Source of the DNA: Planctomyces sp. SH-PL62
Lineage (GTDB): Bacteria > Planctomycetota > Planctomycetia > Planctomycetales > Planctomycetaceae
Direction of reading: 5' to 3'
DNA length: 46,104 nt
Assembly (NCBI GenBank): GCA_945893075.1
Contig: CAMDDX010000012.1
Coordinates: 1-46,104 of the forward strand
Position 1 is the stretch's first letter; every line of letters starts with the position of its first letter. Below, one piece after another: positions 1 to 8,313 of the stretch. Position numbers and translations under genes: made by a program. The notes under the pieces were generated by a model. The model ran no database searches. It was given only the letters and a program-made list of their open reading frames with translations, and had not been told where the DNA came from.

Positions 1-53
1 GCGTCATCCATGGCTCTACTAAATGAATGTCGTACTGCTTGCCCAAGTTCCCC

Positions 54-453
54 GGCGTGATGAGCCGGTTGTTTCATGGGGCTGGTGAGCGTTCGGCGAA
101 GACGATGAAAAGTTGAGATTGACGAGGACTATCGATCGGGCGGGATTTGTTGCGTGTTTTCCGGCCCGAAGGGTCGAGACTCGAAAGCCCAGGGCGCAGC
201 CCTGGGTCACGAACCCGCGCTGTAAAGCCAGCCCCAACGGGGCGAAACTCCTGCGGAATCTCCGTGGAGTCACGCCCCGTTGGGGCTTACCAATGGTCGT
301 CGTTCCGTATCCCAGGGCTGCGCCCTGGGCTATCGAGTCTTGCCCCGTTGGGGCAAACGCGCGAAACAAAACACACCGGTTGTTTGGCATCAAGAGACCT
401 CCATCAAGACAAACTTTTCATCACCCCAGTTCTTCGGCTCGTCACGCGGAGCG
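54..453. repeat. Nested palindromic intergenic repeats
   Basis: This gene-free stretch downstream of the large hybrid kinase is built from inverted repeats. The core (about 159-360) alternates two short palindromes, CCCAGGGCGCAGCCCTGGG-type and GCCCCAACGGGGC/GCCCCGTTGGGGC-type. It closely matches a second copy at 14717-14926, and the similarity extends some 50 bp upstream of the core in both. The outer edges (54-67 and 433-453) resemble the two arms of the palindrome at 28682-28743, so the core may have been inserted into that element. No coding signal is convincing here. Confidence 0.8.
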
Positions 454-467
454 ATGACGGCTACGTA

Positions 468-3400
468 TTAAGTCACTTTCTCTGAGACGGTTGCCAGGAT
501 TTTTTGTAACTGTTCTAAACGGGCGGGCTTGACCAGGTGGTGATTGAAGCCCGCTTCTAATGCGGTCTGGCGGTCGGCTTCTTGGCCGTAGCCGGTGAGG
601 GCGACGAGCACGGTGTTTTTGAGATTGGGTTCTTGCCGGATTCGTTGCGCGACTTGATAGCCGTTGAGGCCCGGCAGGCCGATGTCCAACAACACCGCGT
701 CGGGTTGGTAATCGAGGGCCACTTGCACGGCGGTTGGGCCGTCGTGAGCCGTTCGCACTTCATGTCCTGATGACTTCAGCAGCATCGAGAAGCTCAGCAC
801 CGTATCGACGTTGTCATCGACCACCAGCACGCGCAGCGGTCGTGCGATTGGCTGGCCGGTTTCTGAGATCGGCGACGTCGAAGTTGGTGTCTCCAGCGTC
901 GCCAACGGCAGACGCACGATGAACTCGCTCCCTTGTCCCGGAGTGCTGTGAGCTTCGACCGTGCCTCCGTGCAGTTCGGTGAGGCGTTGCACCAACGCCA
1001 GTCCGATGCCCAGTCCCCCTTGTGAGCGGTCTAAGGATCGTTCCGCTTGAGTGAACAGGTCGAAGACGTGCGGCAGGAGTTCCGGGGAGATGCCGACGCC
1101 GGTGTCGCGGATGCGGATGACGACTTCAGTAGCAGGCACACTCCGTGTGCCTGCTACATCAAGCTCAACAGACAGCCAGACATGCCCGCCTTCTTCGGTG
1201 TACTTCGCGGCGTTGGTGAGCAGGTTGACCAGGACTTGTTCCAGGCGTGCGGCGTCGGCTTGTAGCCAGATTGGTTCTGTGGGGAGCGCGACGGTGAGTT
1301 CATGCCGGCGTTGTTCGATCAGTGGGCGGACGGTCTCGACCGCGCCTTCCACGACGGTGCTCACGGTAACGGGGACTTTGCGCAGTTGAACTCGGCCGGT
1401 GGTGATGCGGGAGACTTCCAGCAGGTCATCGACGAGATGTTGCAGGTGTCCCATCTGACGTTGAATGATGCTGCGGGCCTGCTGCTGGATCAGGGTCTCG
1501 CTGCCTCGCTGAAGGCCGAGCAGTTCCACGGCGTTGGCGATGGGTGCGAGGGGGCTGCGCAGCTCATGACTGAGCATCGCCAGGAACTCGTCTTTGCGGC
1601 GGTGCAGGTCGGACAACTCGGAGGCTTGGTTCTTCGTCTGCGTTTCCAAGCGGCTGCGGTCGCTGATGTCCCGGATGTTGCACTGCGCGACTTGCCGGTG
1701 ATCCCATTGATAGACGTTGCTGACGAACTCGACCTCGACCGGCTGTTCGCTCTTGGATTTGAGCGGCAAGTGGTCGTAGCGGACATAGCCGTTCTGTTGC
1801 AGATCTCGAAAGGCGGCTTCATTGGCGGGTTGGTCGCGAAACAGGCCGATCTCCCACAGTTCCTTGCCGACGAACTCGGCCGTGGAGTATCCCGACAGCT
1901 CGGTCATGAACGGATTGGCTTCGAGGATTTTTCCGTCTTTGGCGTCGAGGATCAGGACGCCGTCTTTGGCCGTCTCGAAGAGCCGGCGGTACATGTTTTC
2001 CGAAGCGTGCAGCTTCTCTTCCAACGTCTTGCGCTCGGTGACGTCTTCGATGGCCAGCAGGATGCGTTCGGTCTTTCGCTGCGGGTCGAGGATGCGTCGG
2101 GCGTTGAGCAGCATGATGCGGTGGCCCAGTTGCTCGAATTCGTGCTCGACTTGGAACTCTTCGATGCTGGTGCTCTGCGGCAGGATTTTCTCCAGCAGTT
2201 CGCGCAGACGCGGGATGTCCCACTGTTTGGCCCCCAGGTCGTAGATGAATTTGCCGATCGTGTCGGCCGGCTCGACGCGGAACGCGGTGTAGAAGGCACG
2301 ATTGGCACCTTCCACGCGCAGCTTGCTGTCGAGCACGAGCAGCGGATCGCGCACGGTCTCGACGATATTCTCGGCGTAGTCTCGCGCCGCGGCGACGGCT
2401 TGCTCGCTTTGCTTCAGCTCGTCGATTTCCAACAGCAACAGCACCGCGCCGTCGATCTTGTGGTCGAGCGTCGTGTAGGGCCGCAAGCGCAGCGAGTGCC
2501 AGCGCCCGGCTTTGTCCAGAACCTCGCGTTCCTGCTCGCTCACGGTGGTGATGACTTCGGAACACAGCGTTTCCAGATCGAGCGGCGTTTTCGCGTCGTC
2601 CGTGTGAACGAGGTTGTGCCGGAGGTGGCTGATCGGACGCCCCAAGTCGGTGGCCCGCAGATCGAACTGCTTCTCCGCCTGCGGGCTGAAACGCCGGATG
2701 GTCAGGTCGCGTCCGAGTAACAGGACGACCAACCTCGTCGAGTTCTGAAAATTGATCAGGTCGTTGTTGAGGACGTTGAGTTCGGAGTTCCGATGAGTCA
2801 TCTCATCGTTGACGGTGGTCAGCTCCTCGTTGGCCGACTCCAGCTCTTCTTTGGAGGTCTCCAGTTCCTCGTTGATGCTTTGCAGCTCTTCGTTGGCGGA
2901 CTGGACTTCCTCGCTGGCCGCCTGAAGTTCTTCGTTGGCCGCCTCGTGCTGTTCCTGAATGGCCTGGAGATACTCGCGCGTTTCGGAGAGATCGGTTTCC
3001 AGCTCGGCGATGCGGTTGGCTTCCTCCTGCTTGCTGATCGGCGGCTTGGCCGGCTGTTCGCGCAACGGCGTGCGGCCAGCCTTGTCAGCCTCCTCAAACA
3101 GGATCAAGAAGCAAGGTTCGGGCAGGTTCTTGAGCGGGATGATCTCCAGATTGACGGCGCGGGCCTGGCCGTCTTGCTTCACACGGACGTTTTCCCTGCG
3201 CGTGGTTTTGTTTTCCTTTTTCGCTTCGTTGATCGCGGCGCGGAGTGGCAGCATCAGCCCCTCGCGCGCCATCTTCAGCACGTTGAAGCTCGCCTTGCCC
3301 ACGGGGGGTTCGAGGAACGCGCCGGTCGAGCCGCGAAATTGCAGAACGAGCATCTCCGCATCGACGAGCACTCCCGGCGGCGCGAACTGGTTGACGGTGA

Positions 3401-5114
3401 TGCGGTCCGCCTCGCGCTGAGCGGTCAGCTCGCTGCTCAAACCGTCCGCCGGATGCGGCTGCTCCACCTGAGGAGCGAAGGCCCGCCGACCGGACGAAAC
3501 CCGCTCACCGCGCTCGCGGTTGGCCGGCATGTGAAACGCCGGGGTCGGTGAAGTCTTCTTGGAATAGATTTTGTATTTTCGATCGACCGGCTCAAACAGT
3601 TCGGTGAAGCCGCCGACCGATTCCGACGCGCCCAACAGCAGGAACCCTCCCGGCTTGAGCGCGTAATGAAACGTGGGGATCGCCTTCTTCTGTAAGGTCG
3701 GACCGAGGTAGATCAGCAGGTTGCGGCAACTGATGAGGTCCATCCGCGAGAACGGCGGATCGACGAACAGGTTCTGCCGCGCGAAGACGACCATCTCACG
3801 CAGCGACTTGCTGACGCGATAGCCACCCTGCTCCTCAATGAAGAACCGCCGCAGACGTTCGGGGCTGATTTCCTCCGAGAGGCTCTTGGGGTACAGCCCG
3901 AACCGAGCCTTCTCCAACAGCTTTTCGTTGAGGTCGGTGGCGAACACTTGCAGGTTGCGTCCGCGCGGCGACTTTTCCGACGACTCCATGAAGGCGATGG
4001 CGATGGAATACGCCTCTTGCCCGGTCGAGCAACCGGGCACCCACACGCGAATGGGATCGTCCCCCGGTTGCTTCAGGAGTTCCGGCAGAACGTCGCGCTG
4101 GAGCGTCTCGAACGCTTCCGGGTTGCGGAAGAAACTCGTCACGCTGATGAGCACGTCGGTGCAAAGCGCATCGAGTTCCTTGCCGTTGCCTTTCAGAAAT
4201 GTGGCGTAGTCCTCCAACGTGTTCTGCTTGCTGATCACCAGACGCCGACTGATCCGCCGCTGAATCGTGTTGGACTTGTAGAGCGAGAAATCCACACCGG
4301 AATGGTTCCGCAGCAGCGACAGAGTTTTCGCGTAGCCGTCTTGGGAAAGGAGCGAGGGGCGAGGGGCGAGGGGCGAGTCAGAATCTGGCGAGGAAGCGTC
4401 ACCATCCGTCTGTTCCGACTCGCCCCTCGCCCCTCGCTCCTCGCCCCGACCCACATACGGATGCTTCGCAATCCGCGCGAGTTCTTTCGCGATGTCCGTG
4501 GGCGACAGCACGAGATCCACACATCCCGCCGCCACAGCGCTGCGTGGCATCGAGTCGTATTTGGCCGAATCATCCTGCGCGAAGGTGATGCCCCCCTCGG
4601 CCTTGATCGCTTCCAACCCCAACGTGCCATCGCTGGCCGTGCCCGACAGCACCACGCCGATGGCTCGTTCGCGATGGTCCAGCGCCAGCGATTCAAAGAA
4701 GGCATCAATCGGCCGATGCGGAGTGCGTGTCTTCGCTCGCGGCTGAAGTTTCAGCATGCCCTCGGCGATGCTCAGGTTCGTATCGGGCGGAATGATGTAG
4801 ACGCAGTTGGGCTGCACCGCCTGATTGTTCGTGACATCACACACCGGCAGCGAAGTGGCTCGCGAAAGAATCTGCGTCAGCGCGCTCTCGTGCTCCGGAT
4901 CAAGATGCTGCACCAGCACGAACCCCATGCCGGTATCCAACGGCAAAGCCTTGAGCAACTGCGTAAACGCCTCCAACCCGCCGGCCGAGGCACCGACACC
5001 AACGATCGGGAACGACGCCACGGTGCTGCGCTCGTCGCGCGCAACCGAGGCAGCGTCTGTCGGTGCCGGCGATACGACCTGCGTTTCAGTTTTCACGGAC
5101 TTCTTTTTCTTCAT
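468..5114 (-). CDS. CheB-CheR-PAS hybrid histidine kinase with receiver
   Basis: A 1548-residue signalling fusion. In order: a CheB methylesterase domain (about 35-215; GVGASAGG serine loop, VQHLDP histidine, SGTASDGT aspartate), a CheR methyltransferase domain (about 260-540; PGCSTGQEAYS SAM site), a long Glu/Asn-rich coiled coil (about 700-790), PAS-like segments, HisKA (phospho-acceptor His1183 in MLSHELRSP), HATPase (N box NLLTNAAKY, G box GLGIGLAL) and a C-terminal receiver (Asp1477 in LLDIGLPG). CheB/CheR/PAS fusions are known as atypical chemotaxis-like sensors; no transmembrane segment was seen, so it is probably cytosolic. AAAGG precedes the ATG. It is the last gene of the kaiC operon. 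Two palindromes are inserted in frame (residues 225-256 and about 1319-1329). The ligand is unknown. Confidence 0.93.
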   Translation of the reverse strand: MKKKKSVKTETQVVSPAPTDAASVARDERSTVASFPIVGVGASAGGLEAFTQLLKALPLDTGMGFVLVQHLDPEHESALTQILSRATSLPVCDVTNNQAVQPNCVYIIPPDTNLSIAEGMLKLQPRAKTRTPHRPIDAFFESLALDHRERAIGVVLSGTASDGTLGLEAIKAEGGITFAQDDSAKYDSMPRSAVAAGCVDLVLSPTDIAKELARIAKHPYVGRGEERGARGESEQTDGDASSPDSDSPLAPRPSLLSQDGYAKTLSLLRNHSGVDFSLYKSNTIQRRISRRLVISKQNTLEDYATFLKGNGKELDALCTDVLISVTSFFRNPEAFETLQRDVLPELLKQPGDDPIRVWVPGCSTGQEAYSIAIAFMESSEKSPRGRNLQVFATDLNEKLLEKARFGLYPKSLSEEISPERLRRFFIEEQGGYRVSKSLREMVVFARQNLFVDPPFSRMDLISCRNLLIYLGPTLQKKAIPTFHYALKPGGFLLLGASESVGGFTELFEPVDRKYKIYSKKTSPTPAFHMPANRERGERVSSGRRAFAPQVEQPHPADGLSSELTAQREADRITVNQFAPPGVLVDAEMLVLQFRGSTGAFLEPPVGKASFNVLKMAREGLMLPLRAAINEAKKENKTTRRENVRVKQDGQARAVNLEIIPLKNLPEPCFLILFEEADKAGRTPLREQPAKPPISKQEEANRIAELETDLSETREYLQAIQEQHEAANEELQAASEEVQSANEELQSINEELETSKEELESANEELTTVNDEMTHRNSELNVLNNDLINFQNSTRLVVLLLGRDLTIRRFSPQAEKQFDLRATDLGRPISHLRHNLVHTDDAKTPLDLETLCSEVITTVSEQEREVLDKAGRWHSLRLRPYTTLDHKIDGAVLLLLEIDELKQSEQAVAAARDYAENIVETVRDPLLVLDSKLRVEGANRAFYTAFRVEPADTIGKFIYDLGAKQWDIPRLRELLEKILPQSTSIEEFQVEHEFEQLGHRIMLLNARRILDPQRKTERILLAIEDVTERKTLEEKLHASENMYRRLFETAKDGVLILDAKDGKILEANPFMTELSGYSTAEFVGKELWEIGLFRDQPANEAAFRDLQQNGYVRYDHLPLKSKSEQPVEVEFVSNVYQWDHRQVAQCNIRDISDRSRLETQTKNQASELSDLHRRKDEFLAMLSHELRSPLAPIANAVELLGLQRGSETLIQQQARSIIQRQMGHLQHLVDDLLEVSRITTGRVQLRKVPVTVSTVVEGAVETVRPLIEQRRHELTVALPTEPIWLQADAARLEQVLVNLLTNAAKYTEEGGHVWLSVELDVAGTRSVPATEVVIRIRDTGVGISPELLPHVFDLFTQAERSLDRSQGGLGIGLALVQRLTELHGGTVEAHSTPGQGSEFIVRLPLATLETPTSTSPISETGQPIARPLRVLVVDDNVDTVLSFSMLLKSSGHEVRTAHDGPTAVQVALDYQPDAVLLDIGLPGLNGYQVAQRIRQEPNLKNTVLVALTGYGQEADRQTALEAGFNHHLVKPARLEQLQKILATVSEKVT
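1129..1157. repeat. In-frame palindrome inside HATPase domain
   Basis: Perfect 13-bp arms (GTAGCAGGCACAC and its complement) around a 3-nt loop, inside the large hybrid kinase. It encodes roughly AGTRSVPATE in the loop just before VVIRIRDTG. The paralogous kinase at 5506-7341 carries a different palindrome at the same place. Confidence 0.85.
4349..4440. repeat. In-frame inverted repeat between CheB and CheR domains
   Basis: Arms 4349-4379 and 4417-4440 match over 24 bp. The left arm carries one extra copy of an 8-bp CGAGGGGC unit. The element stays open in the kinase frame and encodes a low-complexity linker (residues 225-256) rich in Gly, Glu, Arg, Ser and Pro. Confidence 0.85.
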
Positions 5115-5177
5115 GGAAAAACCTTTGAGATCGGGGGCGGGCGTCCTGTGTTGCGTGTTGCGGTTCGCACTGTGTTC

Positions 5178-5406
5178 ATCCCGGAGGGATTGCAGCCATT
5201 AGCCGGGGGTTGAGCGAAGCGATACCCCCGGTTGAGCAGGTCCAAGTTTCGCATCCTGGAGGGATGCCAGCCATGACCTGTGATTGCGGGCGCATTCCGT
5301 CGCTGGCATCCCTCCGGGATGCAAACCGGATCGTTGGTTCTGAACCGGGGGTATCGTCCGCCACGGCGGACTCAACCCCCGGCTAATGGCTACGATCCCT
5401 CCGGGA
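5178..5406. repeat. Large nested inverted repeat between the two kinases
   Basis: Left arm (about 5178-5271) and right arm (about 5301-5406) are imperfect inverted copies that include ATCCCGGAGGGAT, AGCCGGGGGTTGAG and GATACCCCCGGTT blocks. It fills most of the 391-bp gap between the two hybrid kinase genes. In RNA it would form a long hairpin and could attenuate readthrough into the downstream kinase; that role is inference. Confidence 0.8.
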
Positions 5407-5505
5407 TAAACCACAATCGCCTCATGTCTTCATCGCTTTCTGTTTCAAGCTCCCCTCCAAAAACTTCGGATGAACCTACTTCAAATGGAGCAAACGTCTT
5501 CGTTT

Positions 5506-7341
5506 TCATGGTGCAACTCCCTTGCGTTGCGACTGTAATTGACTTGGATGAATGGGGGGCGGCGGTCGTACCACCATCTCCGAAACGCTGGCCAAAATCT
5601 GCTGCAACTGTGCGAAACGAGCGGGCTTGACCAAGTGGTGATCGAAGCCGGCTTCTAAGGAAGTCTCGCGGTCCAACTCCTGGCCATAACCGGTCAGGGC
5701 GACCAGCACGATGTGCTTGAGAGTTGGTTCCTGCCGAATCCGTTTCGCGACTTCATAGCCGTTGAGACCCGGCAAGCCGATGTCCAACACCGCCACGTTC
5801 GGCCGGTAATCGAGGGCCGCTTCCAATGCGGCCAGGCCGTCGTGAGCCGTTCGCACTTCATGCCCCGTCGCGTGCAACAGCATCCCCATCGTCTCGGCCG
5901 TATCCACGTTGTCGTCCACGACCAGAATGCGGAGTGGAGGGGCGCTAGCCACCGGTGTTTTGAGCGGCACGGCGCTAGCCGCCGGTGGCGTGGACTGTCG
6001 TGGTGTCGATGTCCCAGGCGAAGAACCGGCGGCTAGCGCCGTGCCGCTCACTATCGGCAAACGAACGACGAACTCGCTGCCGTGTCGGCACTCGCTATGA
6101 ACTTCGACAGTTCCGCCGTGTAGTTCGGTGAGGCGTTGCACCAAAGCCAGTCCGATCCCCAGTCCGCCTTGTGAGCGATCCAACGATCGTTCCGCTTGCG
6201 TGAACAGGTCGAAGATGTGCGGCAGAAGTTCCGGGGTGATGCCGACGCCGGTATCCCGCACGCGGATGACGACGCTCTTCGTAGCCACGTTCGCCAGAAC
6301 GTGGGTTTCTGGCGGGCTGGCCCACGTTCTGGCGAACGTGGCTACGGGGGCGACCCCTTCCAGCTCAACCGTCAGCCAAATATGGCCGCCGTCGTCGGTG
6401 TACTTGGCGGCGTTCGTGAGCAGGTTCACCAGCACTTGTTCCAGCCGCGCGGCGTCGGCGTACAGCCAGATTGGCTCGGATGGCAGCAACACCGTGAGTT
6501 CATGCCGGAGTTCCTCGATCAACGGGCGAACGGTCTCCACCGCACCGCGCACGATGTCGCTCACGACCAGCCGTTCTTGGTGAAGCTGAACTCGGCCGGT
6601 GGTGATGCGGGAAACTTCCAGCAGGTCATCAATGAGATGCTGAAGATGCCCCATCTGACGTTCAATGATGCCGCGAGCTTGCTGCTGGGTCGGGTTCTCG
6701 TTCGCCTGCTCGAGAACCAGCAATTGCAAAGCGTTGGTGATGGGGGCGAGGGGGCTGCGCAGCTCATGACTGAGCATCGCCAGGAATTCGTTCTTGCGGA
6801 CGTCGGACTCCTTGAGCGTCCCTAAGAGGGCATCGAGTTTTTCATGGTGACGTTGCGTCGTGAGATTGGTGACGAGGAGTCCGACCGCTGCTCCGCAGTC
6901 CGGCGGAAGGGCGTTGAGCGTGAGAAACACCGGGATCAGCGTGCCGTCAGCATGCAGCACATGAGTCTCACCCTGGCTGCCACCGGCGCGACCTTGTTGC
7001 AGCAAGCTTTCGTAATCCGTTCGCGCATCGAGTGGGATGAAAACGCGGAAAGCGACACCCATCAGTCGCTCCAGCGGCCGGCCCACCAAGTCGGCAAAGC
7101 GGCGGTTGCAATACGCGATCGAGCCGTTGTCGCTGAGCGTGAGAGCACCCTGCTGCATTTCCTCGACCAGCAGTCGGTAGGGACGGTCGGCGGTTTCGAG
7201 TGTGTAGACCCGTGCTCCGTTCGGAACCTCGACGACAAACGCATCGACAGCACCGCTGCGAATGGCGCGGATCGTCTCCTCCGCCTCTTCGAGCCGTAGT
7301 CGCAGCGTTGCGATTTCTGTCTGGTCGTTCGTGTCTGTCAT
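5506..7341 (-). CDS. PAS hybrid histidine kinase with receiver
   Basis: A 611-residue hybrid sensor kinase. An N-terminal coiled coil leads into a PAS domain (about 50-165), then HisKA (His192 in MLSHELRSP), HATPase (NLLTNAAKY, RDTGVGI, GLGIGLAL) and a receiver (Asp520 in VLDIGLPG; lysine in HLVKPA). No membrane segment is seen. The catalytic core is clearly paralogous to that of the neighbouring 1548-residue kinase. Two palindromic repeats are inserted in frame, one in the HATPase loop (residues 333-354) and one in the kinase-receiver linker (431-460). It follows the kaiB genes on the same strand, so it is a candidate output kinase for the Kai module. The ribosome site is weak because a palindrome ends 11 bp before the ATG. 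Confidence 0.93.
   Translation of the reverse strand: MTDTNDQTEIATLRLRLEEAEETIRAIRSGAVDAFVVEVPNGARVYTLETADRPYRLLVEEMQQGALTLSDNGSIAYCNRRFADLVGRPLERLMGVAFRVFIPLDARTDYESLLQQGRAGGSQGETHVLHADGTLIPVFLTLNALPPDCGAAVGLLVTNLTTQRHHEKLDALLGTLKESDVRKNEFLAMLSHELRSPLAPITNALQLLVLEQANENPTQQQARGIIERQMGHLQHLIDDLLEVSRITTGRVQLHQERLVVSDIVRGAVETVRPLIEELRHELTVLLPSEPIWLYADAARLEQVLVNLLTNAAKYTDDGGHIWLTVELEGVAPVATFARTWASPPETHVLANVATKSVVIRVRDTGVGITPELLPHIFDLFTQAERSLDRSQGGLGIGLALVQRLTELHGGTVEVHSECRHGSEFVVRLPIVSGTALAAGSSPGTSTPRQSTPPAASAVPLKTPVASAPPLRILVVDDNVDTAETMGMLLHATGHEVRTAHDGLAALEAALDYRPNVAVLDIGLPGLNGYEVAKRIRQEPTLKHIVLVALTGYGQELDRETSLEAGFDHHLVKPARFAQLQQILASVSEMVVRPPPPIHPSQLQSQRKGVAP
5962..6049. repeat. In-frame palindrome in kinase-receiver linker
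   Basis: Perfect 24-bp arms at 5962-5985 and 6026-6049 (GAGCGGCACGGCGCTAGCC core). A partial direct copy of GGCGCTAGCC lies just outside at 5940-5950. The GGCGCTAGCC core is shared with the intergenic palindromes at 7811, 10102, 24902 and 46080. It encodes an Ala/Pro/Ser/Thr linker that the two domains can tolerate. Confidence 0.85.
6281..6345. repeat. In-frame palindrome inside HATPase domain
   Basis: Perfect 25-bp arms (6281-6305 and 6321-6345; GTAGCCACGTTCGCC start) around a 15-nt loop. It adds roughly PVATFARTWASPPETHVLA to the loop before VVIRVRDTG. An almost identical element lies 1 kb away, outside any gene, at 7353-7417. Confidence 0.9.
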
Positions 7342-7352
7342 GAAACGTCTCT

Positions 7353-7417
7353 GTAGCCACGTTCGCCAGAACGTGGGGAGACTCGCGAAAACCCCACGTT
7401 CTGGCGAACGTGGCTAC
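7353..7417. repeat. Intergenic copy of the 25-bp palindrome
   Basis: Arms 7353-7378 and 7392-7417 are the same sequence as the element inside the kinase at 6281-6345, with a different loop. It occupies the gap between the first kaiB and the kinase gene. Confidence 0.9.
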
Positions 7418-7430
7418 GTCGGACTCGGCC

Positions 7431-7772
7431 TTATGGTTTCCGTCGCAGGTCCAAGCCCAACAGCACCCGGTCCTGGTTGGAGAGGTCGCCGACCAACCGG
7501 CGGAGAGGTGCGGGGAGCTTCTTGACCAGCGTGGGTACGGCGATGATCTGCTCGTCGATCGCCAGTTGCGGGTGCTGGTAAATGTCAATGACTTCCAATT
7601 CGTAGCGGCCTTGCAGCCGCTCGTCGCAGATGGCCTTGATGGAGGCAAATGCCTCCGTGCTGCGCGGCGACATGCCGGTGACGTAGAGGCGCAAGACATA
7701 GTGCTCGTCGGAAGGAGTTCCGGCCACCAACTTTTCAAAAGCCGCGGTCGTGTCGGAGTCTGTATTTTTCAT
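7431..7772 (-). CDS. kaiB: KaiB-like protein (first copy)
   Basis: A 113-residue thioredoxin-like KaiB protein; the KaiB core (LRLYVTGMSPRS, the VIDIYQHPQLA block, VPTLVKKLP, LLGLDLR) covers nearly its full length. In cyanobacteria KaiB binds KaiC and gates its phosphorylation cycle; in other bacteria KaiB/KaiC pairs are linked to stress and timing. I chose the ATG at 7772 because upstream codons in the frame have no homologous sequence and run into a palindrome (7811-7873). It lies between the second kaiB and the PAS kinase in one operon. No KaiA gene is visible. Confidence 0.9.
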   Translation of the reverse strand: MKNTDSDTTAAFEKLVAGTPSDEHYVLRLYVTGMSPRSTEAFASIKAICDERLQGRYELEVIDIYQHPQLAIDEQIIAVPTLVKKLPAPLRRLVGDLSNQDRVLLGLDLRRKP

Positions 7773-7810
7773 CGGATCTGTTCTTTCTGACTCGCTTCGT
7801 CTGGACCACA

Positions 7811-7873
7811 TCAGCCGCAGGGCGCTAGCCCCAGTTGACGCCAAACAAACCGGGGCTAGCGCCCTGCGGCTGA
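7811..7873. repeat. GGCGCTAGCC-type palindrome
   Basis: 24-bp arms (TCAGCCGCAGGGCGCTAGCC start) at 7811-7834 and 7850-7873 with a short spacer, between the two kaiB genes. The same element is at 10102-10164 and 24902-25001, and a half copy is at the end of the window. Confidence 0.9.
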
Positions 7874-7929
7874 TTTGTCCAACCCCAATTCTTTGTCATG
7901 ACAATGCACGAGTGTGAAAAACCCTTGGC

Positions 7930-8313
7930 TCATGATTGACTCCGGTTCGCGGGGCGCAACTGCAACCCGACCAGTGTGCGTTCGGTGTTCGACAGGTCGC
8001 CGACGATTCTGCGCAGCGGCTCCGGCAGCCTCCGTATCAGCGTGGGGATCGCCACGATCTGGTCGCCCGCCGCCAGTTGCGGCTGCTGCATGAGGTCGAT
8101 CACTTCGATCGTGTACCGGCCCGCCAGATGTTCCTCGCACAGCCGCTTGAGATTGGCGAAGGCGGTGACGGACTTCGGAGTCTGTCCGGCAATGTACAGC
8201 CGCAGTTCCCACGTTTGCGTCTCTTCGTGGCGGATGCTGCCAGCATCCGAGCCGACGCTGGCAGCGTCGGCCACGACAGTGATTGCTGCGGCGGTCTTGG
8301 TTGACGTGTTCAT
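7930..8313 (-). CDS. kaiB: KaiB-like protein (second copy)
   Basis: A 127-residue KaiB-fold protein ([43 protein letters not shown]), clearly a paralogue of the neighbouring kaiB. Its ATG overlaps the kaiC stop (ATGA) and AAGGGG lies 6 nt upstream, so the two are probably translationally coupled. The first 35 residues are not KaiB-like. Residues 13-30 are encoded by a palindromic repeat with two internal hairpins (8225-8276). Two different KaiBs beside one KaiC suggest alternative KaiC partners, which is inference. Confidence 0.92.
   Translation of the reverse strand: MNTSTKTAAAITVVADAASVGSDAGSIRHEETQTWELRLYIAGQTPKSVTAFANLKRLCEEHLAGRYTIEVIDLMQQPQLAAGDQIVAIPTLIRRLPEPLRRIVGDLSNTERTLVGLQLRPANRSQS
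8225..8276. repeat. In-frame cruciform-type repeat at kaiB N-terminus
   Basis: An outer stem (TCGTGGC/GCCACGA, 8225-8231 and 8270-8276) encloses two perfect hairpins, GGATGCTGCCAGCATCC (8232-8248) and CCGACGCTGGCAGCGTCGG (8252-8270). The whole element is translated in the second kaiB. Confidence 0.85.

Noticed and set aside
1302..5213. Long plus-strand open frames opposite the hybrid kinase
   Set aside because: They are caused by GC-rich codon bias on the minus strand and have no recognisable domain, while the minus frame has all catalytic motifs.
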